From an uncultured Bacilli bacterium (GTDB taxonomy: Bacteria; Bacillota_I; Bacilli_A; RF39; UBA660): DNA of 64,000 nt. Each line of letters begins with the position of its first letter. Within the stretch, counting starts at the first letter, position 1. The DNA lies in assembly GCA_934183165.1 (NCBI GenBank), contig CAKPRZ010000001.1:62001-126000 (forward strand), read 5' to 3'. Below, one piece after another: positions 35,586-45,006 of the stretch. Below the pieces are notes generated by a model that made no database searches, was not told where the DNA came from, and was given only the letters and a program-made list of their open reading frames with translations. Position numbers and translations under genes: made by a program.

Positions 35586-36101
35586 ATGAAAAAGAAAATT
35601 TTGCTGTTGATTTTTATAGTAGGAACTAGTATTATTTTTACATTAACAGGCTGTGGTAAAAAACTTAAAACTATTACTTATACAGATAAGGAAAAAACAA
35701 AGGCATCAATAAATATTAAAGTACCAGAAAAATCCGATTTTACTTTGTCAGAAAACAAAAAAGATTTAAAAACATCAAGAGAAAACGCAATAATAAAAGG
35801 AGAAAAATTCGACATTGCCATTCAATTTGATAAATTTTATACAAAAAGTAACATGGATACTTTAAAGAAAATATATAAAAATTATAATGATTTTAGAGAA
35901 GTAACCTATAATAAAACAAAAGGTTTTGTATATTATTATCCACTTTATATAAGATATGTAGTTGTATTACCTATTAATGAAAAAAGTTATGTATCGCTTC
36001 ACATTTATTCAAAAGAATCAAGTACTAAAGAAGCTGGTATGAAAGAGTTATTTGATTCACAAGAAGTTCAAGATATTTTAAAAACAGTATCTTTTAACTA
36101 A
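35586..36101 (+). CDS. Small lipoprotein
   Basis: 171 residues. A signal peptide of about 20 residues ends in the lipobox LTGC, so Cys22 or so would be lipidated and the protein anchored outside the membrane. The rest is a single mixed domain resembling a PsbP/MOG1-like sandwich, with no recognised family. A strong site (GGGAG) precedes the ATG. Single gene with its own terminator. Confidence 0.75.
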   Translation: MKKKILLLIFIVGTSIIFTLTGCGKKLKTITYTDKEKTKASINIKVPEKSDFTLSENKKDLKTSRENAIIKGEKFDIAIQFDKFYTKSNMDTLKKIYKNYNDFREVTYNKTKGFVYYYPLYIRYVVVLPINEKSYVSLHIYSKESSTKEAGMKELFDSQEVQDILKTVSFN

Positions 36102-36107
36102 AGAAAG

Positions 36108-36135
36108 AGCCAAGAAATTAATTCTTGGCTTTTTT
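36108..36135. terminator. Bidirectional terminator between lipoprotein and HAD genes
   Basis: AGCCAAGAA/TTCTTGGCT with a five-base loop and six T on the plus side. On the minus strand an A-rich mirror may serve the convergent HAD gene. Confidence 0.85.
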
Positions 36136-36136
36136 A

Positions 36137-36838
36137 TTACATTATTTTATTTATTAAAGATGAAACATTAGCTGTATAGTTTTTAGCTACCTTTTTTATT
36201 TGAGGAAGAGCGTTATCCATTGCATAGCCATTAAATTCTTTAATCATCTCATAATCACTGCTTCCATCCCCAACTACATAAATATCATTTTTATCCAAAT
36301 TTAAATGTTTTAACAGTTTTTTTATTGCTACTGCTTTATTTGCTTTACTAGAAATAATTTCAATAGTTGTTTTACCAATACGATATAAATTTAAAAAATC
36401 ACTATAATTACGTTTTACTTTACTAATTGCAGCAACAGTATATGATTCCAAACCATATTCAACATGAATCTTAGTTAATTCGGTTTGTTTAAAATTTAAC
36501 CTACTCTTTAACTTACTACAACAAAAACATTTAGTTGCTTTTTTAAGTTCCAAGGCCTCTTCTAAATTATTTAATATATCATTATTTATAAAAATATTAT
36601 CAATAATATTATCATCGTTATCTAATATTGTAGTTCCGTGATTTAAAATTGCATAATCATAAGATAGATTATATTTATCAACAATACGTTTAAAATCCAA
36701 ATAGCTTCTACCAGTAGCAAATATAAAAATATTTCCCTGTTTTCTAAAGTCATCAACAGCTATTTTGTTAAGTTGAATATCTATATCATTTAGATAAAAA
36801 GTTTGATCATAATCACTTATCAATATTTTTTTGTTCAT
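36137..36838 (-). CDS. HAD-IIB (Cof-type) phosphatase
   Basis: 233 residues. Motif I ILISDYDQTFY (Asp nucleophile; note DYDQT rather than DxDGT), motif II IFATGRSYLD, motif III Lys in SKANKAVAIKKLL, motif IV YVVGDGSSDYEM. The C2B cap lies between. Cof-type enzymes hydrolyse sugar phosphates, PLP or FMN. The start at ATG 36838 follows GGGTGA; a GTG nine bases upstream is rejected. Confidence 0.85.
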   Translation of the reverse strand: MNKKILISDYDQTFYLNDIDIQLNKIAVDDFRKQGNIFIFATGRSYLDFKRIVDKYNLSYDYAILNHGTTILDNDDNIIDNIFINNDILNNLEEALELKKATKCFCCSKLKSRLNFKQTELTKIHVEYGLESYTVAAISKVKRNYSDFLNLYRIGKTTIEIISSKANKAVAIKKLLKHLNLDKNDIYVVGDGSSDYEMIKEFNGYAMDNALPQIKKVAKNYTANVSSLINKIM

Positions 36839-36909
36839 TACTATCACCCTTACTGCTTATACCACATCAAGTATATCAAAATCATACCAAATATACAAAT
36901 ATTTATGTT

Positions 36910-38031
36910 TTACTTATCTAGAGTCCAAGTTAGACCCTTATCACGACTAGTAAATGTCAATAACTTGTTTTCATAACCATCTCCTGAACTTTTAGCTTCA
37001 TAAACAGAATACTGTACTTTCAAAACATCTTGATAGTAATATGGTATTTTTTCTAAAGTAATAAATTCAACATTTTTATTATCATAATTTATCTTTGATT
37101 CATCAAAAGTTAATCCTCCATCATTAGTAACAAAAAAATAATTCGAAGTATTCTTATCTAAATATATTTTAGAAGGAACTGTAAAAGCTTGATTTTCATT
37201 TAAAAAGACAAATTTATTATCACTTTTTACTTCTAATACATCTTTTGATACAGTATAAAAGTTTTTACCATTATCATCACTTTTCACAACATTGACAAGT
37301 ATTTTCGATGCTAAAGTACTATCTACTTTTCCAAATCTTAATATTTTATTATTAAATTTTTTTTCACATAAAACTTCTAGTTGTTCTGGCAGTACAAAAT
37401 TTTCATTTTGATTGAATCTCGTAGCATTACTACTATCTTCTATAACATTTTTATCTATTACCTTTTTATTGATATCTTTAATGTACTGGATTTTTTGTTT
37501 TCTTTCTACCTTACCACTGTCGTCATAATAAGTATATTCTACTTCCTCCACATTTTCTTCATTAACAAATGGATCATATCCACCTTTACCAAAGTATCCA
37601 AAAACTTTCACCTTATTACCCATTAATATTGGTCCATAATAATCATAATAATATACATTTACATGAAGAAATGATTCTACTCTTGCCACATACTTTTTAT
37701 TATTTAATACTACAATATGTTCTGGTTGATATAAAAATGCAGATAGTAAAAATACAAAGTAAATAATTGGTAATAATATCAATATAATTAATAAAAATAA
37801 AATCATGAACACTATTCTAGCTTTCTTACTATCTTCGGTAAACTTTAATATCAATTGAATAACTCCAGAAATAAAACTAACTGCGCTAATTATAATGATA
37901 CCAATGATAATCACATTTCTAAATCTAATATTAAATAAATATAAAATAAAATTAATTATAATACTAAGCACTATAAAAAAAGTACTATAAGTAAGAATAT
38001 ATCTTTTACTATTTGTTAATAATTTTTTCAT
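36910..38031 (-). CDS. Membrane protein with Asp-box (BNR-like) segments
   Basis: 373 residues. Three membrane spans in the first 110 (about 13-33, 41-63, 75-98). Outside part contains three Asp-box-like motifs, SDDNGKNF, TNDGGLTF and SRDKGLTW, the signature of beta-propeller blades in sialidases and sortilins, although only about 260 residues are available. Function unknown. It starts eight bases after the XRE-family membrane regulator, so the two are co-transcribed and may act together. Confidence 0.6.
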   Translation of the reverse strand: MKKLLTNSKRYILTYSTFFIVLSIIINFILYLFNIRFRNVIIIGIIIISAVSFISGVIQLILKFTEDSKKARIVFMILFLLIILILLPIIYFVFLLSAFLYQPEHIVVLNNKKYVARVESFLHVNVYYYDYYGPILMGNKVKVFGYFGKGGYDPFVNEENVEEVEYTYYDDSGKVERKQKIQYIKDINKKVIDKNVIEDSSNATRFNQNENFVLPEQLEVLCEKKFNNKILRFGKVDSTLASKILVNVVKSDDNGKNFYTVSKDVLEVKSDNKFVFLNENQAFTVPSKIYLDKNTSNYFFVTNDGGLTFDESKINYDNKNVEFITLEKIPYYYQDVLKVQYSVYEAKSSGDGYENKLLTFTSRDKGLTWTLDK

Positions 38032-38039
38032 AAATTCAC

Positions 38040-39044
38040 CTACTTTAAGATAATACCTTTTTCGTATTTAGATAAATAGTTTTCTTTTAAAATTAACTTA
38101 TTGTTTTTTATTACAAATACTGAAACATTAGGTATATTAATATCTTTATCTTTATTGGATATTTCAGTTCTATAATAAATTAACTCATCATTTTCTATCT
38201 TAAATGTTCCTTTTGATACTTCAAGTACTTTTGAATTATAATAAATATTCATACTAGCTTCAAATAGATAATCTTTTTGATTCTTCTTTATTTCTGGTAA
38301 GAAATGAACTACTAATTGCTTGTTTTCTGAATATAAAGTACGAAAAGTATTTAGTGTTCCTAATTTTTCTTTATATTCTTTTAAAAGCATTGTATTACAA
38401 TAGTTACCCATTCTTATATTATAAGAAATAGTATTGTATAGGAATCTATTTTTTACCTTATAATCAATTATTGTTACATCTGCATCTTTATCAAAAAAAT
38501 ATGTAGTATTATTACATGATATATGCTCTAAAGAATTAAGATAATTTCTTACTTCACTAATTAGTACACTATTTCCTCTAAAATTCTTATATGAATAGCT
38601 ATTTTCATTATTTTTCATATTAAATGAAAACTTTGGCACCCCTAAACTAATCACTTTATTAGTGTTGTTATTAGTATAATGTATTGGTTTAATTATATAT
38701 CCAAAAGGTAATAGTTTAAAAAGAATTATTATTATAATCAATGTAATAGGAAGTAAAATACAAATGTTTTTCTTTAACAATTGTTTTCTTATTTTTTTTC
38801 TTTCTTGTTTTAGTACTTCACTAACATCTATTTTATTTTTGTTTTCTATCTGTAAAATTTCATATATATCTGTATCGAGTTCATTAGCTAACTTTTTTAA
38901 CATAGTAACATCTGGAAGACTTAATCCTCTTTCCCACTTACTGATAGCTTTATCTGTTATGAACAATCTATTGCCAAGTTCTTGTTGTGTTAGTTTTTTT
39001 TCTTTTCTTTTCGACGCTATAAATTTTCCAATATTATTATTCAT
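38040..39044 (-). CDS. XRE-family regulator with membrane anchor
   Basis: 334 residues. HTH_3 at the start (ASKRKEKKLTQQELGNRLFI, KAISKWERGLSLPDVTMLKKLA). A basic segment and one membrane span at about 92-113, then an external domain of 220 residues with no recognised family. Such regulators sense an outside signal and change a nearby gene. Here the candidate target is the co-transcribed membrane protein or the radical SAM cluster upstream. Start ATG at 39044. Confidence 0.75.
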   Translation of the reverse strand: MNNNIGKFIASKRKEKKLTQQELGNRLFITDKAISKWERGLSLPDVTMLKKLANELDTDIYEILQIENKNKIDVSEVLKQERKKIRKQLLKKNICILLPITLIIIIILFKLLPFGYIIKPIHYTNNNTNKVISLGVPKFSFNMKNNENSYSYKNFRGNSVLISEVRNYLNSLEHISCNNTTYFFDKDADVTIIDYKVKNRFLYNTISYNIRMGNYCNTMLLKEYKEKLGTLNTFRTLYSENKQLVVHFLPEIKKNQKDYLFEASMNIYYNSKVLEVSKGTFKIENDELIYYRTEISNKDKDINIPNVSVFVIKNNKLILKENYLSKYEKGIILK

Positions 39045-39202
39045 AATTTATCTCACCTCACACCAATCATATCACAAATTAGTTAAAATAATTCTCTACT
39101 ATTAGTTTAGTTTGAATTTATTACATTTTTTAGGCGTTACATCACAATTTTATATTTTATTAAACTATTGTGCATCAATAATTATTTTAAAAACATGATA
39201 TA

Positions 39203-39227
39203 TAAAAAAGTATGTTTTAATCATACT
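39203..39227 (-). terminator. Terminator after the zinc-ribbon membrane protein gene
   Basis: AGTATG/CATACT arms with a seven-base loop, followed on the minus strand by TTTTTTATAT. Confidence 0.75.
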
Positions 39228-39247
39228 CTTACATTAAAATTATATAT

Positions 39248-40273
39248 TTAAGAATCACTATTATTAATCATGATCCATTCTTGTAAGTATTTAATTGGTT
39301 TTCTACAATAACTACAAGAATCCTTTGTGACATCTATTAAACCTCCACAATTATGACATTTGATCATATTTATACCATCATGAACCTCAATTGTTCCTTT
39401 TTCATGTCTTTCTAAAACATATTTATCGTCACAATACTTAGATACAATTTTATTGTTTTTATAATAAACGATTCTTACTTCAGCTGTAACTTCAACAACT
39501 AATTTATTATTAACAGTTGATTCCTTGAAGTCAATGTAATCAAGTACATCATAATCAATAATATCGTCCTGTTTATAATACTTTTTTCTTACTTCATAAT
39601 TTAAATTATTAAAGAATACTTTTTTATCTATTTCAGTCCTATTCCAAAATTCTATTTGTTTTTGATTTTGAGCATCTTTATATGCTTTTATAGGTCCTAA
39701 AATAATATAGGCATCCAAGATGTAAAAGAAATAATATAGAATCAAAGATAAAATTCCACCATAAATAAATATTTTAGCTATATCATATTCATTAAATGTT
39801 CTAGATGTAGTACTTATAAAAATATATGTTAAAAATAAACTAACAATTAAATCAATAAATGCTGTAATAATTCTATAACTAGTATTTCTTAAAACCCTAT
39901 CGTAATGATATTTACTACCTAAATCTTTATCAGTATAATCTATATTATATTTTGATCTACAATATGGACATCCATCTATAAAATTTTTTACTTTCCCGGG
40001 CATGCCACAATTTGGACAAGAAAAATCTTTATTTTCTTCTTCTTTAGATATAAAAGTATATTCTATTCTAGTATCAAATAATTTTTCTGTTTTTAAAAGT
40101 TTATTACCTATATAATAATCCTTTTCACATCTTACACCATTTTTTATATCATCATTTACTATTCCATTAGTATTTCTTTCTAATATATTATTACCAACAA
40201 TATACTTCGTTTTAATATTTATATTATATTTTTTTAATTTTTTATCATGAAAAGTATCCGAAACTAACGACAC
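39248..40273 (-). CDS. Membrane protein with two zinc ribbons
   Basis: 341 residues starting at GTG (AAGGAAGTGG upstream). A first zinc ribbon CPNCGMPGKVK...CPYC lies near 90-110, two membrane spans near 140-195, a soluble part of about 90 residues resembling a Tim44-like fold, and a C-terminal second zinc ribbon CHNCGG...CSYC near 310-325. Both ribbons face the cytoplasm if the topology is simple. Zinc ribbons often bind nucleic acid or unfolded protein. Last gene of the LRR-radical SAM-tail-protein transcript, 15 bases after it. Confidence 0.65.
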   Translation of the reverse strand: MSLVSDTFHDKKLKKYNINIKTKYIVGNNILERNTNGIVNDDIKNGVRCEKDYYIGNKLLKTEKLFDTRIEYTFISKEEENKDFSCPNCGMPGKVKNFIDGCPYCRSKYNIDYTDKDLGSKYHYDRVLRNTSYRIITAFIDLIVSLFLTYIFISTTSRTFNEYDIAKIFIYGGILSLILYYFFYILDAYIILGPIKAYKDAQNQKQIEFWNRTEIDKKVFFNNLNYEVRKKYYKQDDIIDYDVLDYIDFKESTVNNKLVVEVTAEVRIVYYKNNKIVSKYCDDKYVLERHEKGTIEVHDGINMIKCHNCGGLIDVTKDSCSYCRKPIKYLQEWIMINNSDS

Positions 40274-40288
40274 AAAACCACTTCCTTT

Positions 40289-40687
40289 TTATCTATTATT
40301 ATTGTTATTAGATGATCCGCCACTAAAAGAACTACCGCCAAAAAAACTACCACCAAACGATCCACCATAAAATGATGATCCACCTGAATAGGATGATCCT
40401 GAATAAGCCTTTGGTACATAATGAGGAATAATTCTAAATTCAGTATTACTCACAATAACACCATCAATTTTTGAATCTTTTTTTCTAGCCATAATAACCG
40501 ACTTAACATCATTATCAATGATAAGTGATAGTTTAAGAAAATAACCTACAATTACTCCATTAACATTATTAGCTAGAAAATTATAAACTTCTTTCAAATC
40601 GTTATCATTAATTTCATAATATTTAGTTAAATCAAAGCATCTTTTATTTCTAATAATTTCTGCATATGTTTGAGCATCATCTTTCAT
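40289..40687 (-). CDS. Small protein with Gly/Ser/aromatic tail ending in Asn-Arg (copy A)
   Basis: 132 residues. Residues 1-90 match copy B at 34167 (TYAEIIRNKRCFDLTKYYE, IDGVIVSNTEFRIIPHY). From residue 94 the tail repeats short units with Gly/Ser around Tyr and Phe (YSGSSYSGGSSFYGGS, FGGSFFGGSSFSGGSS), then five Asn and Arg. The ATG lies inside the end of the radical SAM/SPASM gene (11-base overlap) with its ribosome site GGAGGG also inside that gene, so the two are translationally coupled. This makes it a candidate substrate, with residues 1-90 as leader or docking domain. It does not match any RiPP precursor family I know. Confidence 0.7.
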   Translation of the reverse strand: MKDDAQTYAEIIRNKRCFDLTKYYEINDNDLKEVYNFLANNVNGVIVGYFLKLSLIIDNDVKSVIMARKKDSKIDGVIVSNTEFRIIPHYVPKAYSGSSYSGGSSFYGGSFGGSFFGGSSFSGGSSNNNNNR

Positions 40688-42428
40688 TTTTTCCCTCCAA
40701 ATTTAAATAATAAAATTCAATATTTTGAAATGGTAAATTTATAGCTTGAATATGATAATAAGCATTATTTTTTTGTTTTAGGTAATGATAATCCCTTAAA
40801 GCTGATGTCGTAAAGAAAATATTATTAGAATTATCGATAGAATATTGACTATGGTACTCTTTAATTAAATTAGTTATATCATATTCATAGTAATATTCAT
40901 TATTTGTATTAACACTATCTAAAACTCCTTTGTAAATTTGATGAGTTACAACATGTCGCTGTTTTGTTCTTTCTTCATCACCATAAGTAACTAAATTCCC
41001 ACTAAGAATCATAATGTATAAAGAATTATTTTCAGGATAATCACATTCTTCTTTAATTAAATTCTTTTTCATACAAATAACAATCTTACTTTGAGGCGTT
41101 ATGTATATAATTTCTCTTGATTTCTTTATTATTTGAGAAGAAAGCGGATATTTGATATCATCAACCTTTAATATAAAAGAATTATCATCATATATATATT
41201 TAAGTCTAGGATCACTATCAATAATGTCTTCTAATAAGGGATATGGACTATTAGTATCTTTTTTTATATATTTAGTAGCGTCTCCTATTCTCATTTTGGT
41301 TGCATATTGATATGTGAATTCATTAAATTTATCTTCTAAATAGTTTCTATCTTTATACATTTGTTTTTGTAAAAGACAAGTATAACTTTTGTTTTGATTA
41401 TATGTATTTTTTACAAATGGGCATCCTGTTTTGCATAAATATAAATAACTACAGTTAGCGCAATCCTCATTAAATGGTAGTTTATTATGATTGATAAAAA
41501 TCTTCTTATAAGCTTCTTTTAATATATCATCAACCGTATTTGTATAAATATTTCCATAGTAATAATCAGGATTTTTTTGTCCTCTTACACAAGAATAAAT
41601 ATCTCCATTTCTTTCTAGTAAAAAGAATTTTTCACCACAATTGTCACAATTAGAGCAATAATCCGGTCCAAATTCATCAAACCATGCACCATTAACTCCA
41701 CTATCTAAATCAGTCCCATCAAATTCTTGATGCATTTTTATGTAGAAATCGACTTGTTCTTCTTCTGCTAAATGATGTAATAATCCATTTGAATTATAAT
41801 CAAAACCTATCATAAAGTTAAAATCATTCATATCTAAACATGTATTTTTATTTAAAAATTTTATATCTTCAATAATCTCATCTATGTGTGAATAATGTTC
41901 TTTGAATATGGTAGATGAAACTTTCTTCTTGTTTGGAATATTTTCTAATAGCTTTATATTATCTAAGATTCTTTCCAATGTCTTAGCTCCACCTTTAGTA
42001 ACTCTGTATTCATTATGAAGCGATAAAGGTAAATCAAGACTTCCCGATATTGAAACATTAAATTCTTTAATAGTATCAATATGTTTTTCTATATCAAATA
42101 AATTTGTCTTTATATGTGGATTACCGATTTTAAAGCCACCTTCATTTATAACTTGTTGATTTTCTTTATAATAATCACTTATAAATTTTATAACGTCATG
42201 AAAATCATCTTTACTTAATGTTGTAACTTCTCCTCCATGAAGTGAAATATTAAATGGTATAACATTATTCTCTTTAAATTTTGAAATAGCATATTCTAAT
42301 GTATCTAATGGTTTATATTTAGTTTTTAATTCTTTTGTATTATCCTCTAAATAGCAATATTTACATCCCATATTACATGCCATTGTTGGAACATACAATA
42401 AATGAATATATTTATAATTTTTTTCCAT
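40677..42428 (-). CDS. Radical SAM/SPASM maturase-like enzyme
   Basis: 583 residues. Radical SAM cluster motif CNMGCKYCYLED (Cys18, 22, 25), HGGEVTT, and SISGSLDLP. A SPASM region holds Cys258, 261, 264, 280, 323, 326, 332, 336 and 351 (CSNCDNC, DIYSC, CANC, LCKTGCPF, TCL), enough for two auxiliary 4Fe-4S clusters. Such enzymes form thioether or carbon links in peptides or convert Ser/Cys in sulfatases. An extra C-terminal 210 residues have no known match. It is ten bases after the LRR gene and overlaps the tail protein gene. No sulfatase is near, favouring a peptide or protein target. Confidence 0.82.
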   Translation of the reverse strand: MEKNYKYIHLLYVPTMACNMGCKYCYLEDNTKELKTKYKPLDTLEYAISKFKENNVIPFNISLHGGEVTTLSKDDFHDVIKFISDYYKENQQVINEGGFKIGNPHIKTNLFDIEKHIDTIKEFNVSISGSLDLPLSLHNEYRVTKGGAKTLERILDNIKLLENIPNKKKVSSTIFKEHYSHIDEIIEDIKFLNKNTCLDMNDFNFMIGFDYNSNGLLHHLAEEEQVDFYIKMHQEFDGTDLDSGVNGAWFDEFGPDYCSNCDNCGEKFFLLERNGDIYSCVRGQKNPDYYYGNIYTNTVDDILKEAYKKIFINHNKLPFNEDCANCSYLYLCKTGCPFVKNTYNQNKSYTCLLQKQMYKDRNYLEDKFNEFTYQYATKMRIGDATKYIKKDTNSPYPLLEDIIDSDPRLKYIYDDNSFILKVDDIKYPLSSQIIKKSREIIYITPQSKIVICMKKNLIKEECDYPENNSLYIMILSGNLVTYGDEERTKQRHVVTHQIYKGVLDSVNTNNEYYYEYDITNLIKEYHSQYSIDNSNNIFFTTSALRDYHYLKQKNNAYYHIQAINLPFQNIEFYYLNLEGKNER

Positions 42429-42437
42429 ATTATCCCC

Positions 42438-43430
42438 CTATTTATTGAAATATACAATTGTTGTTGGGCTTTCCTTAAAAGCGTTCTCATTAATATATAC
42501 ATCAAATGGAATTCTTATTTCATACAAATTATCACATTTTCTAAATGCTGATGACCCGATAGTTTGTAGATTCGAATCAGGACCAATTTCAACTAATTCT
42601 AAAGATTTATTCTTATAAAATGCACGTCCTCCTATTCTAACTACACTATCAGGAATAGTAATACTTTGTAGTGAAGTGCATCCTTCAAAAGTACTTCCTT
42701 TTATTTCTCTAAGACTCTTAGGTAATTTAATACTACCTAGACGAACATCATTTTTAAATGTTTCACCTCTTATTTCTGTAATTGTATCCGGTAAAGTTAC
42801 TTCTTTTAAAAATCTCATGTTAGAAAATGTATTACCTCTTAAACTTACTATATTTTTTCCTTTATAAGTAGCTGGAATTGTTGCAGTTTTAAAATTAGTA
42901 ATTCCCGATATGTAGAACCTAACACCATATCCACCTTCCATTTTCTCATACAATATTATTGGTTTATAAAAAATTACTAAAGCAATAAAAACAGAAATCA
43001 AATTTATAATTATGAATCTTAATGAAGTATTATCCTTAGTTATAGATAGTTTACAATTCATAATAATATTAGAAATCTTTTCATTTGGTCTTGACATAAT
43101 TTCTTTTTTTAAATATTTAATCAAATCATATTTTGTATAATAATTAAGAAAAAAAAGTAAAATTATTATTCCTATCACATAAGAATAAGTTGGAAAATGA
43201 AAGAAAATCATTGCAATAAAAACAAATAAAAGTAATGCAAAAATGCTAGCCAATATTGTTTTTCTCTTTAACAATTCCGATGTTATTCCCGGATTATTAA
43301 TATCCCACTCTATATTTTTCATTTCCCTTTTAATAAATTCTTCTATTAATTTGTCTTCATCATTCTCATATATTGGATCGACATTATTAGAAATTACTTT
43401 GACATTATCATCTAAACTTTCATTATTCAT
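42438..43430 (-). CDS. Membrane protein with BspA-type leucine-rich repeats
   Basis: 330 residues. Acidic cytoplasmic start, three membrane spans (about 60-78, 81-97 and 136-155), then LRR_5 repeats (FKTATIPATYKGKNIVSL, FLKEVTLPDTITEI, LGSIKLPKSLREI, LQSITIPDSVVRI), four or five units. BspA-like LRR proteins bind host or bacterial surfaces. First gene of the radical SAM transcript, with an extended -10 promoter before it. Membrane-anchored rather than secreted, unlike most LRR_5 proteins. Confidence 0.78.
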   Translation of the reverse strand: MNNESLDDNVKVISNNVDPIYENDEDKLIEEFIKREMKNIEWDINNPGITSELLKRKTILASIFALLLFVFIAMIFFHFPTYSYVIGIIILLFFLNYYTKYDLIKYLKKEIMSRPNEKISNIIMNCKLSITKDNTSLRFIIINLISVFIALVIFYKPIILYEKMEGGYGVRFYISGITNFKTATIPATYKGKNIVSLRGNTFSNMRFLKEVTLPDTITEIRGETFKNDVRLGSIKLPKSLREIKGSTFEGCTSLQSITIPDSVVRIGGRAFYKNKSLELVEIGPDSNLQTIGSSAFRKCDNLYEIRIPFDVYINENAFKESPTTIVYFNK

Positions 43431-43470
43431 AACACAATACCCAACTTAATACCTTTCTACTTATATAAAC

Positions 43471-43499
43471 ATTATAACATATCAGCAATAGTTTTTCGA
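43471..43499 (-). promoter_or_regulatory. Promoter of the LRR-radical SAM transcript
   Basis: TCGAAA (43494-43499), 17-base spacer, then TATAAT (43471-43476), with TG at the extended -10 position. Confidence 0.55.
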
Positions 43500-43545
43500 C
43501 AATATATTATGTTTACTAACATTTTATTTTTGAATAAAAACAATT

Positions 43546-44463
43546 TCATTTTCTAAAAAGAATTGTTATCCTAGCTAAAATATATGTAAAGGTATCATTT
43601 AAATAATTTTCTACATTCGTATTAAATTCAAGTTGCTCCTTTAAGCTAATAAAAGCATTTTTTATTTTATTGTCATAAAATCCTTTATCAAAATCATTAT
43701 GTAATGTATCAATATCAATATCAATATTGGAAACCTTCAAGCTAAATATATCTTGATTTGAATATTTTAATAGTAAAGAAACTAAAAATACTTCTTCAAA
43801 GATATTAATTGATAAATCAGTACTATTGTTATATAAGTCTTTTAATAAAGCATTAATATTTAGAGCATTAAATCTTTTACAAAATATATTTTCAAAATTA
43901 ATATAATTTAAATAGTTACTGATAAGTTCTATGCCAATGTAATTACCTTTTTTCTTTAAAGGCATATAATCAAGAGTAATTTTAATGTCTTCTGGATTAT
44001 TCATCTTATATACTTTAAAAAAAGCTTCCATTCCATCTTTTAATGTAGAATTATAAAAATAATTATTTACTTTTATAAGATTATGTTTAAAAACAGTTTC
44101 ATAAAAAAACTTAGTTTTACTAAATAATTCACCTATATATTTCAAACTCAATTGATATAAATTAGTGATATTTTCTTTTAAAAGAATTTCTATTATTTCA
44201 TAAGAAGAATATTTTTTCAAATAAACTCCCATTGTCCATATCATGGATTTATAAATAACTTCTACTTCTTTCACAGGAATAGTATTTATTTTGTTTTTAA
44301 ATTGCTCTTTTAATTGGTCTTTTAAAGCATTAAACATTTTATAATTAATTACCACGAATTCTTCTTTTGATATAATTTGATATTGAAAAAAGCAATTTAT
44401 TATTTGTTCTAAATAATAATTATTCTTTTCAATTTTAGGAATTTTAGGAACAATACTATTCAT
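43546..44463 (-). CDS. DUF6179-like protein
   Basis: 306 residues, all helical, no membrane span. The make-up and the pairing with a DUF6323-like gene suggest DUF6179, a family of unknown role in gut Bacillota. Recognised by the gene pair and general look rather than a sharp motif. Start at ATG 44463; a GTG 12 bases upstream is inside the preceding gene and less likely. Overlaps 44456-44884 by eight bases. Confidence 0.5.
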   Translation of the reverse strand: MNSIVPKIPKIEKNNYYLEQIINCFFQYQIISKEEFVVINYKMFNALKDQLKEQFKNKINTIPVKEVEVIYKSMIWTMGVYLKKYSSYEIIEILLKENITNLYQLSLKYIGELFSKTKFFYETVFKHNLIKVNNYFYNSTLKDGMEAFFKVYKMNNPEDIKITLDYMPLKKKGNYIGIELISNYLNYINFENIFCKRFNALNINALLKDLYNNSTDLSINIFEEVFLVSLLLKYSNQDIFSLKVSNIDIDIDTLHNDFDKGFYDNKIKNAFISLKEQLEFNTNVENYLNDTFTYILARITILFRK

Positions 44464-44884
44464 AAAATTTATCACTTTCTAATTTATTTTTTAATTCATT
44501 CAAGCAAAAATCCTGTAGTATTTCAATAGATCCTTCACAAACTCCATCAAAACTATTTTTAATATAATCAATAATCTCATCATCGTTTAAAAAGTTATCA
44601 AATTCTGATTGATATAAATAAAAGGTTTCTATCAAGGCATTGACTATCTCATAATAATTATCACAATCAATAAAAGAAGATTCATAAAAGTTTTGAATCA
44701 AATAATTTACATTATTATATATTTCAAATCTATTTAATTGCTTTAATAAAAGATTTTTATTTTCAATTAGTTGTATAGCTTGTTTCTTTGTTAATACCAA
44801 ATTTCTTTCAGAGGTAATATCATTAACACTAAGAACTTTTTTTATCTCTAAATCTAGATTCATATTATCAATTGATTTTATCAT
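44456..44884 (-). CDS. DUF6323-like protein
   Basis: 142 residues. LVLTKKQAIQLIENKNLLLK followed by RFEI and DDEIIDYIKNSFDGVCEGSI fit DUF6323 as I remember it. Function unknown. GAAGGGAG precedes the ATG. Translationally coupled to the DUF6179-like gene, and downstream of the sigma-factor gene from which it is separated by a terminator. Confidence 0.55.
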   Translation of the reverse strand: MIKSIDNMNLDLEIKKVLSVNDITSERNLVLTKKQAIQLIENKNLLLKQLNRFEIYNNVNYLIQNFYESSFIDCDNYYEIVNALIETFYLYQSEFDNFLNDDEIIDYIKNSFDGVCEGSIEILQDFCLNELKNKLESDKFYE

Positions 44885-44973
44885 GTATTTTCTCCCTTCG
44901 TTATTCTTAATATAATAATTTCATTCAAAATACAAGTCTTGTAAACTAATTAAAATTATGTTAATGTGATAAT

Positions 44974-45006
44974 AAGAAAACCAGTAATTTTAACATTTAC
45001 TGGTTT
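44974..45006 (-). terminator. Terminator overlapping the sigma-factor stop
   Basis: AAACCAGTAA/TTACTGGTTT arms with a nine-base loop; the stop codon lies in the stem. TTTTCTTATT follows on the minus strand. Confidence 0.75.

Noticed and set aside
40380..40410. Tail of copy A as a classic three-residue cyclophane RiPP core
   Set aside because: Aromatic residues are followed by Gly-Gly or Ser-Gly, so the third position usually lacks the side chain needed for that cross-link. Another chemistry, or none, must apply.
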